DNA of 64,000 bases from Trebouxia sp. TZW2008 (Eukaryota > Chlorophyta > Trebouxiophyceae > Trebouxiales > Trebouxiaceae): positions 496,001 to 560,000 of the forward strand of contig BDIU01000287.1 in assembly GCA_002118135.1 (NCBI GenBank), read 5' to 3'. Each line of letters opens with the position of its first letter. Position 1 is the stretch's first letter. A program made the translations under genes and the position numbers. The notes below the pieces were generated by a model. The model was given only the letters and a program-made list of their open reading frames with translations, was not told the DNA's origin and ran no database searches. Positions 34,308 through 46,187 of the stretch are shown in pieces.

Positions 34308-36263
34308 ATGGCGCACGGAAAGGACTCACTTGCAGTTGTCAAGGTATTTGTGGCTTTTCTGAGTCTATTGCCTTCTCAGTCTCCGCAAGTCTGGCATTGC
34401 TTCCTTGGACTGCAGGCTGAGCATGACAGGGCTTTTGCTTCCTGTGTCAAAAGGGCATGCACAAGCTGCGGCACTGTCAACACACCACAATGGAGGGAAG
34501 GCCCCAAAGGTATGCCCAACCCCATCTTGAGCCAAAAGCTTCTGCTGTTGCATGACACAAGGCTGAAGAAATCTCGTACAAACTTCAAGCGCCTGACATG
34601 TTTTGCCTAACATTTCAGGCCCAAGATCATTGTGCAATGCCTGTGGCGTCAAGCACTTGCGGCATGTGCGGGGTCATCAACGTACAGATACTATTGCTGG
34701 CAAAGCCATGAGAAAGGTACTTGCTTGTCAGCCCTGTAAACTTGTAATTGCTGTTGCTTACCTGTGAGGGTACTCAAGACTCCTCCACGCATACCACATT
34801 CTTTTGCTGTATGGTCATTGCCCCAGTGCATGCTTCAAGGCACGTGCTCTGATACAGGCCATCAAGTCAGGCATAAGCAAGCCACAGAGCTGCCAGAGGA
34901 AGATAGACACCAAGTGCAAGACCAAGCCATGCAAGCCTGAGGCCAAAGCATCTGACGACAAGACAGCGCATTGGGGCACAGATGATGCTCAGATGGCGGT
35001 GAGCCCCGCAGCTTTGATGGCATTGGTGTTGACTTTAGCTCCATGTCAATGTATTGTGTATTGCTGGTCACCTTGCTGTGTCAGTTCGTGAAATTGTTTG
35101 AATTGCACCTGCATCAAGCGTGACGTGCATGAGATTGCTTGCTGACCAGCGCAAGAATAACGTCATGAGATAGGGCAAAACATGCAGGATCATTGTCAGC
35201 CAAGCTCAGAGTCAGCAAGTGAGAGGTGTTGGTCGACTGCTGTCATGGGAGAGTGTCAGCAACAGCCTGTGGCCTCAGACTGTGCAGCAGCAGCAGCAGT
35301 CAGTCTGCTGTCCATGACTCGGCCACAAAGCAGCTTGCAGGGATATGCATCAGCATCAGATCAGCTGCAAATTGCTATAGATGAGGCTCAGGCAAGTACA
35401 CCTTTCTCTGTCTGCCTTGTGCATCCTCAATATGCAAAGCAGGGATGGATGCATAGTTGAGGCAGTTAGCGACTCACAGGACCTGGTCTTTTGGGCATGA
35501 GAGGTCATGATGTGTGTCACAACTCATACTTCAGCTGATGCATATGCCGCACAATTCTGCACAGATGCATGATCTTACAGTTGCAGCTGCTGACACTGCA
35601 ATCATTAAGGCAGTTGACACACAAGCTTGCTGGAAAGCTTCTTGACAGCAAGACTGCTGCACAAAGTCAGCTTTATGCAATTTTCGGCCTGTGGATGCCA
35701 TTTGGGCAACACACTTTGAGAACAGCATATCTGACGCTGTAGTGTTACGGCAGGAGCTGGCTCAAGAGGTAGCAAAAGAACGTGAGCTTGAGCAGCAAAG
35801 AAGCCTTCAGCGCATACGTGCTTGCAGAGCTGCAAGAATTGATGTCGAAAGTGCTGAGAAGGTTGCAGCCGCTGCTGAAGCAGCTGCAGCAGCAGTCAGT
35901 CAGGTACCTGCCTGCCTGTCTGCACAAGACTCAAAGGTCACATGGGCATGAGAGTATCTGCGACACCACTTGCACCCAAGCTGCCTGCCTGTCTGTAATC
36001 CTGGCAATTCCACATGATCCTGAAGTTGCTGCCAATGCCCGTGATCTTACAGATAGGCTGAGATGACTTATAGCTGATGATTTATGGACCAAATGTTTTG
36101 CAATGAATGATTTGCATCAATCACAGGAATGCTGTGGACATACTGCTTCCAGCCTGCTGTGTTGCTGCAGGTGCTGATTGTCAAGCAAGGTAATGCCAGA
36201 AAGGCACAGGCTGCCCTACACAGAGCTCAGAGACGTCTGCAGCAGCTGACACAAACGGCGTGA
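34308..36263 (+). CDS. plant-type GATA zinc-finger protein with coiled-coil tail
   Basis: The protein starts MAHGKDSLAVVK and is spliced into AEHDRAFASCVKRACTSCG. The finger is CTSC-X18-CNAC, interrupted by an intron after REGPK. The spacing of 18 is that of plant GATA factors, which bind WGATAR DNA as regulators of light and nitrogen response. A Lys-rich stretch follows (QRKIDTKCKTKPCK), then a Ser/Ala-rich linker and a long Glu/Arg/Ala coiled coil (LAQEVAKERELEQQR; AEKVAAAAEAAAAAVSQ). The last exon encodes KQGNARKAQAALHRAQRRL and ends at 36263. Several middle junctions are inferred. It is presumably nuclear. Confidence 0.8.
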
Positions 36264-36599
36264 ACAACGGCAAGGACAACAGTCCCTGACCTTACTCTGG
36301 CTTGTGATACACTTCGTACACTAGTATCTGCTGAAGGAGAATTCTTGTGCCCGCATGACACTTAATGCCTTGCTTGATGTCATTTCATGAAGGATGGTGA
36401 TGACTATCGCAATTCTACGGTTGCTCAGCATTTTTGGCCTATTCTGCTGAGGTCAGGACTTGCAAATAAAGTCATGACAGCTGACAGCAGGATTTTAGTT
36501 AGTGGGACAGATTGGAAACATGCGTGATGGGCACAGTAGGTCAATTTTGGCTGATGCTGGTCAGGGTCCTGCTGCTGCTTTGCAGAATGCGCATCTAAC
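36264..36599. other. intergenic, convergent 3' ends of GATA gene and ACLA
   Basis: 336 bp between facing stop codons. Nothing recognisable. Confidence 0.5.
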
Positions 36600-39101
36600 T
36601 CACTTGCCTGAGCTGGTCACCCAATCAATGGCAAGCTCGCATATACCAGTCATACTGGTTGCTGGACCAAACACCTCAATATGCAAGCCTGTATCTTCTC
36701 CTAATGTCCTCATTAGATCTAGTCCTGCCTCATAGTTTGGACCGCCTCGCCTAACATATATTCTCAGCTTGGCAGCCTTGATCTGTTGTACATACTCCCG
36801 AATTGCTCTGATGATGCCCTTGAATGTTGCTGCTACATCTGTGAAGTTTGCAATGCCTCCTCCAACCAGGAGCGCTCTAGATCGCCCATCAACATTTGAT
36901 GTTGCACACCCCAATAAGGTCCTAGCATACAGATACGTTTCCTGCAGCCAAACAGCTTCTTCAGCAAGCAACCCAACATTTGTCAACTTCAATAGGGGCA
37001 CAATGACACAACATTTCGTCAAGCTGTCAACTTGGCGAGAATGCCATATGCAGTCACTCAGGTCATGAAGCAAACAGGCAGAAGCATGCTGGCACAACTA
37101 AAAGGGAAGCACATCAGGAAGTGGTACCAGCAATATGCATGTGGGGAAATGTGTCACCTGTTGATTTGGAGCTCCGCTGTACTCAGCGTAGTTGCCTAGC
37201 TCTGCTGCATATCCAAGATCAGCCACTGTGTCTGCATATATGACAGATGCACCTGCAGGCAGCAAAAGTCGCATGTGATAGCATGTACCCATGACGCAGG
37301 GTGTTCTGCAGTAAATGCAATAAAACTGAATTTCAGGCAGTTGCCAACCCTCGAGGCCTCATCTGCCTGACAGAGCGAAGGCCAACTTGCTGCATTTAGA
37401 TGTCTTGTGATGTTCATGCTATACAAAAGATGGTATAAGCACAGTCCCCAGCCAGGCCCATGGTCAACAGTGCCTGTTGCAGAGAATCTTATGCAGTGGT
37501 GACATAAATGGGAGGTTCACTTTGCAATGTACAGCATTGCATGCTCAGCAGAGATAGATAAAGACAGGTGGCTCACCTCCACCAGCTACCATGGTCCAGA
37601 TCCTGCCTCTGGGGTTCAGAATGGATAGCTTTAGGGATGCCCCTACAAGCCAGCAAGGCGTAATATGGGGTGAGCAGCAAAAGATGAGGGTGCATCAACA
37701 TTTGCATGTGTTCTAGTGAGGTTGCATGAACCAGCTAGGTACACACAGACGCAATGAAATGCCTTCAAAGTGCCAGAGTGCAATGCGGACATTTGCGAAG
37801 CCAACTTCAAAATGCAGCATCAAATGGTCATGCCATGCATGCAAATCGCAACCCATGAGGTGCTTTGCTGTGAGCCATGAGTGAGCAGGACAGATGTCAT
37901 GTTTGTCAAGCATTGGTGGACATGCGCCAGACATTGGGGAGTTTCCTCCTGCTGAAAACTTGACTGGCATGGCGGGGTGTATACGTTCGCGGCAGAGGAA
38001 TGCTTTTCACCTGTGTTGCCATCCAACTCATGCACATACTCCTCAGCAGATGTCATTGTCCTTCCGAATGGCAGAGGAAACTCAAGGTCTCCCCACTTCT
38101 TGCCACTCTTGAAAGCTGCGGTGTCATCAAGCTCACCGCGCATGTCAAGCGGAAATGGCATGCCATTGGAGTCAAGCGTGAATGGGTTCATCTCTAGCAA
38201 AGTAAAGTCTAGATCCAGGAAAACCTGCATTTCCACGAAATCCATGACATGTGGGCTGTAGTTGCATGAACCTTCGATAAAGTTGCAAATGCACAGCAGA
38301 AGCGCCACGGACAATGAGCTCCATGCTTCAGTCATGCCATGTGCTTGAGCTTGAAGCTTGCCTGATAGCAAGCTGATATGAACTTTTCCATCTTCTTTCT
38401 AACTTCTACAGGTAGGTCAGATGTCAGTGGCGACATGCTGTCAGCTGTGATGGCATCCTGGGAAGGCAATGTGATATGCTGCACCTTGTCCCTGCACTTT
38501 GCATGCTGAGTTGTGCAGTGATATCCTGATGAGTAGACAGATAGACTCCATTGACATGTTCAAACATGTACCAGTTCTCCTCAATTTCAATGCCGCCTGT
38601 GCACACAAGACTTCACTCATTGGGCAGCAAAGCAGCTAATCATTGCTTGCAGATGCCCACGGCGTAAACCAAATCATTGTGTCAACTGACCTTACCATGC
38701 TCTGAGAAGGAAATTTTGTTGTTCATTCTGTTGCTGGTAATTGACAGATAGTACTCTTGATCATGTGGCACAAAAGGCTCAACAATGAATGTATTAACTG
38801 CCCCAGCGCATCCATCAATCTCGACACGCTTGCCCATCCTGGCCTTGATGAACTCTTCCACTTCAGATATACTCAGATTGAGACCCACCAGGTCGTGTTT
38901 GCCACGCTTGCCAAACAGCATATCGGGCTTCACCACTAGTTTCGAGCTGGTCAGCCATCTATTGTTCTCTACCAACTCGGTAAAGTCGGTGCTTTGGGTG
39001 ACCTGAGCGACTTGCAGTGAAAGCTGGATCCCAAGCAATCTGGCCAGGTGTGTCTTCAGCAATTGCTTACTGCTAAACTCCCTGATCTTTTTGCGAGCCA
39101 T
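36600..39101 (-). CDS. ACLA: ATP-citrate lyase subunit A
   Basis: ACLA forms, with ACLB, the cytosolic enzyme that makes acetyl-CoA from citrate. ATG 39101 opens [22 protein letters not shown]-grasp elements follow: [93 protein letters not shown] and [20 protein letters not shown]. The C-terminal domain has [38 protein letters not shown] and [10 protein letters not shown], ending DWVTSSGK with TGA at 36600. Splitting into A and B subunits is the plant/algal arrangement. Exons match family length with no evident truncation. Confidence 0.93.
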
Positions 39102-39831
39102 GGACACACACAAATCACAAACTTGCGTTGAGCAGGCCTCAGCGCTTTGGTAGAAAGCGTTGTCCATTGCAACGTTTCGTCTTCATGCATGAGCGACGCA
39201 TGGAAGCTATTATAATAAAAACAGAGCTGCTATTGCTTGTGATTCTTCTGATTGGATTGCGCACGATGGCTGGCTTGCGCGCACTGATGCACTCATAGCA
39301 TGACAGTCATGATTCAAGTGAATCAGATGTCATGTGAACAATGGATGATTCGCATATCATGCACTCTGATATGCGTCATTGCTGACAGCAACGCTTTTGC
39401 CGACACGCGTTTGCTGGTATACTATATTGCATTCTGTCCTGTTCTATTTGTAGAGACCTTGCTGCGTACATGCTTTGAGCTTACACAAAGGTACACGGCA
39501 CTGGCGGCCTGTACAGGTGCACATGTTGACGGATCTTCTCTACCATCAGGAGGCAGCATTGGGCCTTGTTGCAGGGTTCAGCGAGGGCTGCAGACTTTGG
39601 TCTGTAGAAGGCTCGGCTTCTACATCAGTTGTGGCCGTGCATGTTCACGGAGACCGTCGGTTCACGTTGAGCAGCAACGGGACGCAACGGAGTGCGACGA
39701 GGCGGATTGAGGTGTGCAGTCGTCACGTGAAGGGTTTTTTTGAGGTGCTGCCCTTATCCAGCAGTCTCGAAGGTTTCTTGTGTGTAGAGCTTGTAGTGTA
39801 GTTCTGCAAGCTTTGCGTGACAAACTTCGAC
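39102..39831. other. divergent intergenic region, ACLA / RETICULATA-related
   Basis: Contains the two promoters and the doubtful ORF at 39523-39801. TATAATAAAA near 39210 is an AT-rich patch about 110 bp upstream of the ACLA start; a promoter role is only a guess. Confidence 0.4.
39523..39801 (+). CDS. hypothetical 92-residue ORF
   Basis: ATG 39523 encodes MLTDLLYHQEAALGLVAGFS and ends LEGFLCVELVV. The composition is protein-like, with alternating hydrophobics (ASTSVVAVHVHGDRRFTLSS) suggesting beta strands. No family is recognised. It lies 30 bp upstream of the next start, so it could be an upstream ORF or a 5' UTR by-product. Confidence 0.3.
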   Translation: MLTDLLYHQEAALGLVAGFSEGCRLWSVEGSASTSVVAVHVHGDRRFTLSSNGTQRSATRRIEVCSRHVKGFFEVLPLSSSLEGFLCVELVV

Positions 39832-41955
39832 ATGCCTGTAGCACACGGCCTCTTACACGGTCTCCCTGTTGGGCAAGCTTGTGTCACACACCAGCAAACG
39901 AGAGCGTCTGGCCGCCTGGATTGTTCTGGAAGATCCCCTACCAGCAGACTCGCCTTGAACGCTCGGGCCAAACTCTCAGCTTCACAGCACCTTGCTACTT
40001 CAGCTTGTGTTGGCAGACAGCAGTTGCGACAGCTCAAGAAGTTGTGCTCGTGTCCGGGCCCCTGTCTGTGTGGGTGCAAACAGACAACAATATGTTCAGC
40101 TGGAACAGCTCACCCTGGAGAGGTCAGTCATGACAGCCTTGCCCTTCTGCTGATACAGATTCATCAGTCATAGCAGCATGCTGTGCCAGTTTGTGCACTT
40201 CGGTGATTTTGAAGTGGCGTCACTGCAGCAGTTCTGAGCTTGTTCGATTCTGCAGGAACGCTCAGACCAGCACGCTGAGGGCTTCAGCATGAACATGACG
40301 ATTCCGATCACTGGGATGGCGAAGGGAGGGAGCAATCTCTCCTCGTTTCAGGGCGCGACGCTGGAGAAGACAAAGCCAAAGCTAGACCAGCCTAAGAAAA
40401 GTGTTCAGGAGCCTAAGGTAGACAACAGCGGTGGTGGCGGAAACATCGGCAAAAACATTTCCAACGGAGGAGGTGGCGACGGTGATGATGGCGATGATGA
40501 CGACTATTTTGACGAATTCGGCGACGGGGACGGCAGTGGAGACTCAGACAAGTTCTTCAGGACTGTTATCACACAGCTGTACACCAAAGAAGCCATTGAA
40601 GCTGTTCTTGGAGAGTTCTTTCGATCAGTCACTGATTTGCCAGCCATCATTCGGCAACAGGTCATGATGGGCTTGTTCAGCTCAGCTCAGCTTGTGCGCT
40701 TTCTATCCATGGACGTCAGGCCAAATGTCACTCGTGCTGTGACACGCACAATGCCTGCTGGGGTATGTGATCCTCCTACCTGTCTGCCTGCCTTGCAGAC
40801 CTGCATTTCAGCTTCTCACATCATTGTCTTGGTGCTATGTTGCATGCCCTTTGTCATTTCAGTATGCATGCTCAATGTTTGCAGTCATTGCATGGCATGT
40901 TTTGGGGCTTTTGACATGCGTCAAGAAGCAATCAGGCACTGACAGCAACTGCACATGCGTTCTGGTTCTTGTGGGCACCATGAGCATATGAGCATGAACA
41001 CAGTACACAAGCTGCGCATTCTTTGTCGATCCTGCAGTTACTCTGCAATGCAACGGCTCATCCTTTGTCCATTTGGCTGCAGGTATCCCGTGGTGTAGTT
41101 GGCAGACTCATGGCAGACCCAGCATTTGCCTTTAAGATGGGCCTTGAATTGTTTGTCACAGTCAGCAGCAGCTTGATCTGGGAGGCTAAGGAGCGAAAAG
41201 ACAGGTTCACAAAGGAGCTTGACCTAGTTGCCATCAACACCCTTTCAGTAGCAGGAGCCACAGGCATGCTTGTCTGGCTTCTAGCGCCTAGCAGATCATA
41301 CGGCGCTATTCACAAATTGCCATGGCAGAAAGCGCTTCACAGCATGCCCAGCAACCTTTTTGATGCGTCCACCCCTTACAGACAGTTCTCCTTGGGCAAG
41401 CGAGCAGCCAGTCTCTTTGTTAAGTCAGCTGAGCTCTGCGCAGTGGGTTCAGTTGCTGGTGCTGCAATGTCAGGCCTCTCACAGGCAGCAGTAGCCTTGC
41501 GGCGTCAGCAGAATCCCAACTTTCAGCCATCAATCCCAGTCCCAGAGCTCAGCAAAAGCTCAGCAGGAATGGCTATCTACATGGCTTCATCAGCGAATCT
41601 GCGGTATCAGGCTGTCAGTGGCATAGACAGAGCCATGTTTGATCACTGTAATGTCATTTGGATGTATCTGGGAGCCAGCAGCTTAGTCAGGTTGGGCAGT
41701 AATCTCATAGGCGAACAGTCGCGGCGGTGGCTCCAGGGGATCCCAAGCGGCACATATGTTCCTGCTCCAAAGCCAAAGGCAGTTGCTGCACCAGTTGTAC
41801 AAAAGAAAAAGCCAGTACAGAAGAAAAAGTCAGCAACCAAGGACAATCTAGCGACCAAGGACAAGCCTGCAGCCAAGGACAAGTCAGCGAAAAAGGGCAA
41901 GTCAAAGAAAACGCAGCACTCACCGTCAGCACAATCAGCGACCTATGCAAGCTGA
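39832..41955 (+). CDS. RETICULATA-related plastid envelope protein (DUF3411)
   Basis: Plant members sit in the plastid envelope and affect leaf-cell differentiation and metabolite balance. There are three exons: 39832-40122 (transit leader), 40256-40762 and 41083-41955. A Gly/Asp-rich stretch (GDDGDDDDYFDEFGDGDGSG) precedes the DUF3411 core (FFRSVTDLPAII, LVRFLSMDVRP, RLMADPAFAFKMGLEL, LVAINTLSVAGATGMLVWLL). A Pro/Phe block follows (LPWQKALHSMPSNLFDAS; FSLGKRAASLFVKSAEL), with several predicted membrane segments. The tail is unusual: tandem Lys-rich units (KKKPVQKKKSATKDN, ATKDKPAAKDKSAKKGKSKK). The start at ATG 39832 begins MPVAHGLLHGLP. Confidence 0.85.
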
Positions 41956-42754
41956 TCAAGCATTGCTGATTTTTCAACAAATGAATCCAGAACTGATGTA
42001 GGTAGCTTAGATGTGCAGTGTGTTGTTTGAACCTCGTGTGTGTGTTTGTGTGCTGAATCCTCCAACCCCTGATTTCTATTGTGACAAACACCTGTGTTCA
42101 CATTTGTGGCCCAAATGTGTGCAAAGTGAACTCACAACATCTGCAGTAGTGTGAGTTATTGGTAAGGCTGCTTGTAAAAGATTATATGGCAGCGCCGTTT
42201 CTTGTTGGCGATCAGCATCTTCACTGTGCTTGGTGCGATCGTCGCTGAATGCATCTGTAAACCTGCTGGCTGCCTCTGTGCGTTCAGCTGACATCAAGAT
42301 CAAGGCTGTACAGTCTTGATTGTGAGTGCTCAGTGCACACCGCAATCTGGACGGTGCCTGCCTTTGGCTGATGTCGAATGGGTGTGCATGGCATTTTTGC
42401 TAGGCATAGCATGATCATTTCTGTATATTCTGTTAGTAACAGAACACATACACATAGCTGCATCGAAGTCGTTCTAGATCTGACTATGGCATGAGTAACA
42501 CATGCAGTCCATGCATCGGCAAGCATTGCACAGCTCAGGATACTTATGCAGTTTCGATCGCAGCTTCAAATGTCTCACGTGCACGAGCAAACAAGGTGCT
42601 GCAACAAGTGCAATGTGTCAGTTCAAACAGATGGTCAGTCCAAGCAGCCCTAACACTCAGCTTGATGATTTTCCCCTCTGAACTTATATGGGTGCAAAAC
42701 AGGCAGAATTCAAAGACACAAGCAGCGTATATGTTTCAAATGAGCACTGTACTG
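41956..42754. other. intergenic, convergent 3' ends of RETICULATA-related and CK2 beta
   Basis: About 800 bp between facing stop codons with no convincing frame or repeat. Confidence 0.5.
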
Positions 42755-43528
42755 TCAACTAACGTTCTGCATCTCCTGATCCCCATCTTCTACTTTCTGC
42801 TCTGAGGGATTGCTGCCAAGATTTGCTGCAGTCTGAGTAGCAGAGGGCAAACTTGCATTCAGATTGGCACTGGAATGCAGCTTGAAACCAAATACACGCG
42901 GTACATATGGTACCACAGGTTGTGCGGGACGCAGTGATGGCATGGTCATCAACAATAGATGAGGCAATGTTGTGCCAAAATAAGCACCATCTACATTGCT
43001 CTGATACTTGCTGCGGGGGCAGAAAATATCCTGACACTTTGGGCAGAAAATCTTAACTGTGCCTTGCCTTGGCAGGTCTGCAGTGCCGACTGGTAAACAC
43101 GGCTGCCCATCGCACAACACCCTTGGGCACCGTCCAAAGCCAACATTCTTGAACTTTTCTGCTACAGCATTCAGCCCTCTACTGGTGAGCACATATCGCA
43201 CATGTATCAAGCCATATAACACTTCTGCAGCTCCTTCCACAAGCTCATGCTGCTCTTCTGTCAAGATTTCATTTGGCTGAGGCTCGGCATCCAAGATCAG
43301 ATCCAGTGCATAATCATAGTAGGGCACTTGAGTGCTGAGACCACTCAAGTTGAAGTCGTCCTGTATGTATTCTTCCTCAACTTCACAGAAGAATTCGTTT
43401 CCTCGCAAAGTGCAGAACCAGGAAATCCAGGAATCAATCTCCTCCTCCTCGGAACCACTGTTGTCCTCAGAACTGCCACTGTCGGTTTCTGAAGCCAAGT
43501 CTTCTTGAAGCAGGTCTGAGTTGGACAT
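42755..43528 (-). CDS. CKB: casein kinase II regulatory subunit beta
   Basis: CK2 beta dimerises through a zinc ribbon and docks catalytic subunits. A single uninterrupted frame of 257 codons is seen. After an acidic Ser-rich start ([20 protein letters not shown]) come the signature [20 protein letters not shown] and the helices [20 protein letters not shown]. The zinc site follows (RCPRVLC and [14 protein letters not shown]), then [12 protein letters not shown] and [11 protein letters not shown]. The C-terminal tail is Ser/Asn/Gln-rich. It is intronless while its neighbours have many introns, which could reflect a retrocopy or intron loss. Confidence 0.95.
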   Translation of the reverse strand: MSNSDLLQEDLASETDSGSSEDNSGSEEEEIDSWISWFCTLRGNEFFCEVEEEYIQDDFNLSGLSTQVPYYDYALDLILDAEPQPNEILTEEQHELVEGAAEVLYGLIHVRYVLTSRGLNAVAEKFKNVGFGRCPRVLCDGQPCLPVGTADLPRQGTVKIFCPKCQDIFCPRSKYQSNVDGAYFGTTLPHLLLMTMPSLRPAQPVVPYVPRVFGFKLHSSANLNASLPSATQTAANLGSNPSEQKVEDGDQEMQNVS

Positions 43529-44229
43529 GGACTGCCTCTGTCTGCTCTGGCTGCTGTGCCAAGCTCATATGCAAGCCAGCTTGTCGAAGTGTCTCACGAG
43601 TATGTTTGAAACCAACTGGCGTTCAGCTGAGCGGTCGATCTGTCCGTGAGTGCAAGATCGTAACACATCAGAAACGAGCCACAACAGGGCGCTAGACGAG
43701 GTGAAATTGTGTGCCGCGCAGCCCACCGAAAAGTGATCGACGATTGCGATGCTCCTCTAACTCCACACGACGAGCGCAACTGCCAAGGCTGCAGCGGTCA
43801 GTGCAGCGCTGATACGCAAAAACCCTACAATTTAGCAATTTGCAAGGTCTGTGCAAGAGTCAGTAGCATAGGCCCTTTGCATAAATTATTATTATGATGT
43901 TGCTTTCTTCACAGGCCAAATATAGGTCTTGGACGGGCCTCGCATGAACGTGTTTACTATTGTTTTCAATCACGCCACACATGATCATGTGCTTGCAAAC
44001 TCTGCTGCTGATCATGGATTGAGCTCTGTAGGCTAGTCTTGACTCAGATAACAGTCAACAAAGCGCAAAGAAAGTGACGGGGATCAATTATTTGAGCTGT
44101 TCCACTACCACACTAAATCAAATGTTGATCAACTGAAAGTTCAAAACAAAGTGCTGAGCAGTCACCCATCACAAGCTGGCAACAACAATTTAGTTTTGGG
44201 GCAAAATTGCTTGGAGGCTTTGCTCAAGC
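43529..44229. other. intergenic, CK2 beta start to next minus-strand gene end
   Basis: Holds the CK2 beta promoter. A plus-strand Cys-rich frame (43709-43897; CQGCSGQC, CKVC) has no ATG at its start. I do not call it. Confidence 0.45.
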
Positions 44230-45824
44230 CTATTCATTGAATCTCACGGCACCCACATTCACAACGAAGGCAGTTGTTGCTAGCATAAGGCCAATGATCA
44301 AAGTGAAGCTGATGACAATCACCTGCACAGCAGAAGTGGCAGGTTGGCTCAAAATGCCACAAAATCAACAAGGAAAGTGAAATTGGAAGGGGTTTCATTT
44401 GACCCTTCATACACTACAGAAAGGCAGTGCTGGGATGCCCATGTGCATGTCAAGATTCTAGCTTGCATAGAATTGACAGCGCATGACAACATGAAGGCGT
44501 GGCAGTAATTGTGTCATGCTGAATGACAATAGCTCAACAGGAATGAGTGAGGGCACTGCAGTGTTCAATGCATTGCAGCGATGGCACAGGACCCAACTGG
44601 TTGGAGACAGTGGATTGCTCCAGTATGTATCTAGCTGAGCCTGTCTAGCACGCGTGTGTGGTGAATGATGAATGATGACGATGATGATGTCACAATGGGC
44701 AACAGCATGCTTACCACTTGTGACAAGGTGATTTTCTTATACCACGGTGTGTCATCCACTGGCAATGGTTTTGTGAAAGGCGATAGATTTTCTGGCTCTG
44801 TGAAAGGCTTGGATGTGCTGCTTTGTGATGTTCCAAAGGGATTTGCAGCTCTTTTGGATTGACCAGAACCTCCGAATGGTGATGCAGTGGATTTTGAACG
44901 ATCTCTTGCTGCACAACATCAGAACTATCAACATGACAATCAGGTACAGTCTTGAACATTTGCTGTGGTATGTGACCAATACTTCAGCATGGCAGTCAGT
45001 TACATCCTGAACACTAGCTGGCGTTGCTAACATCATGTGCACAAATGCAATGTCCACATGTCTTCACCAGATGAACATTGGCTAAGGTTGACAGCATCAT
45101 GTGCCTAATCGCAATGCCCACACACCTTCAGCTGATGCACATTGGCTGAGGTTGACAGCATCATGTGCACAGATGCAACGACCACATGTTTTGACCAGGT
45201 ATACAGTGGCTGCGGTTGATATTGACGTGTGCACAATTGCAATGCCCACAAAACTTCAGCTAATGTATATTGATGAAGTTTGACAGCAGCATGTGCAAAA
45301 ATGCAATGCCGACAAACCTTCAGCAGATGTACATTGGCTGAGGTGGACAGCAACATGTGCAATAAGGCATTGCACACATACCTTCACCAAACAGTCTTGT
45401 GCTCTCTGTGCTGCTGGCTCCATTGCTTCTGCCCGATGTTGATGGTTTGTTATCATCCTCATCAAATTCAGTACGAGCTCTTTCTCCAATTTGTTCAGCG
45501 CCCATCAGTTCACGCTTGTCTCTGTTGAGTAGCTTTTTGACCTGAGCTGCTCCCTCATTGAATGGGCGTCGATCTGTCACAGCAACACAGCATTGAACAC
45601 GCACAGAAAAGATACAAGACTTGCAGATTTCAAGCAGCATAGCAGAATTGCTGGCAAATGGGCAACATTACAGACATACCTTGATCCTGTGCAGAGACCA
45701 CAAATTTCGAAGAGCGCCTTCGGCATGACCGTAGAGCGGGGGATGACTGAAAAGTTCGAGCTCGACAGAGAGTGCAAGGTACGGGCCTGTTCACAAGCAC
45801 GTCAGCCGCGCAACTGAGCGTCAT
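44230..45824 (-). CDS. unknown plastid-targeted protein with one C-terminal membrane segment
   Basis: ATG 45824 opens a Ser/Arg/Ala leader (MTLSCAADVLVNRPVP .. SCRRRSSKFVVSAQDQ). Next is a charged exon (RRPFNEGAAQVKKLLNRDKR; GERARTEFDEDDNKPSTSGR) ending at 45382. Then comes a Ser/Pro/Phe exon near 44930-44735 (STASPFGGSGQSKRAANPFG; EPENLSPFTKPLPVDDTPWY). The last exon, near 44325-44230, encodes VIVISFTLIIGLMLATTAFV, a clear transmembrane helix, then NVGAVRFNE and TAG. The layout (leader, disordered middle, tail anchor) suggests a thylakoid or envelope protein conserved in green algae. I do not recognise the family. The large first intron holds an exon-edge array. Confidence 0.6.
45010..45395 (-). 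repeat. donor-side exon-edge array, about 64 bp x 6
   Basis: On the minus strand, exon end CTGTTTGGTGAAG|GTATGTGTGCAATGCC is followed by copies with (C/G)TGAAG|GT(T/G)TGT.. near 45317, 45253, 45190, 45125 and 45062. Each is separated by GCACATG(A/T)TGCTGTCAACCTCAGCC-like sequence. Spacing is 63-65 bp. Confidence 0.92.
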
Positions 45825-46187
45825 CGGGGCGAGCAATTGAGTTGGCCAAATGCACTGCGCTGTCCTTGTGTGATGTGTCGGCTGCGTCTAGGTCAGTGCA
45901 GTGCATCAGAAGTGCTTATAACGTTGTCAATTCAGTGACTATGGTAGGGGCTATGCAAAAACGCTGGCGTTTCGCCATTAGGGTCAAAGGGCTTGCTGTA
46001 GGCTTCTTGTAGCAAGAAAGGCTTTCATTGAGCACCACATCAGCTGCGTCAAGCTGTAACACAGGTCAAAGCATCAGCCGCCGCCGCATAGTTCGCCAGG
46101 CGTTCGCATAGATCAACTTTTACGGAAACAGGTCTCGGACTGGTGTCAGAGCTCTGAGAAGGGCGGTACAGCCAGCTTTGGGGCAGG
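45825..46187. promoter_or_regulatory. bidirectional promoter region, plastid protein / SmD3
   Basis: 363 bp between divergent starts. No individual element can be named. Confidence 0.4.

Noticed and set aside
43709..43897. Cys-rich plus-strand frame (CQGCSGQC..CKVC)
   Set aside because: No ATG at its start, only 62 codons, and no known finger spacing.
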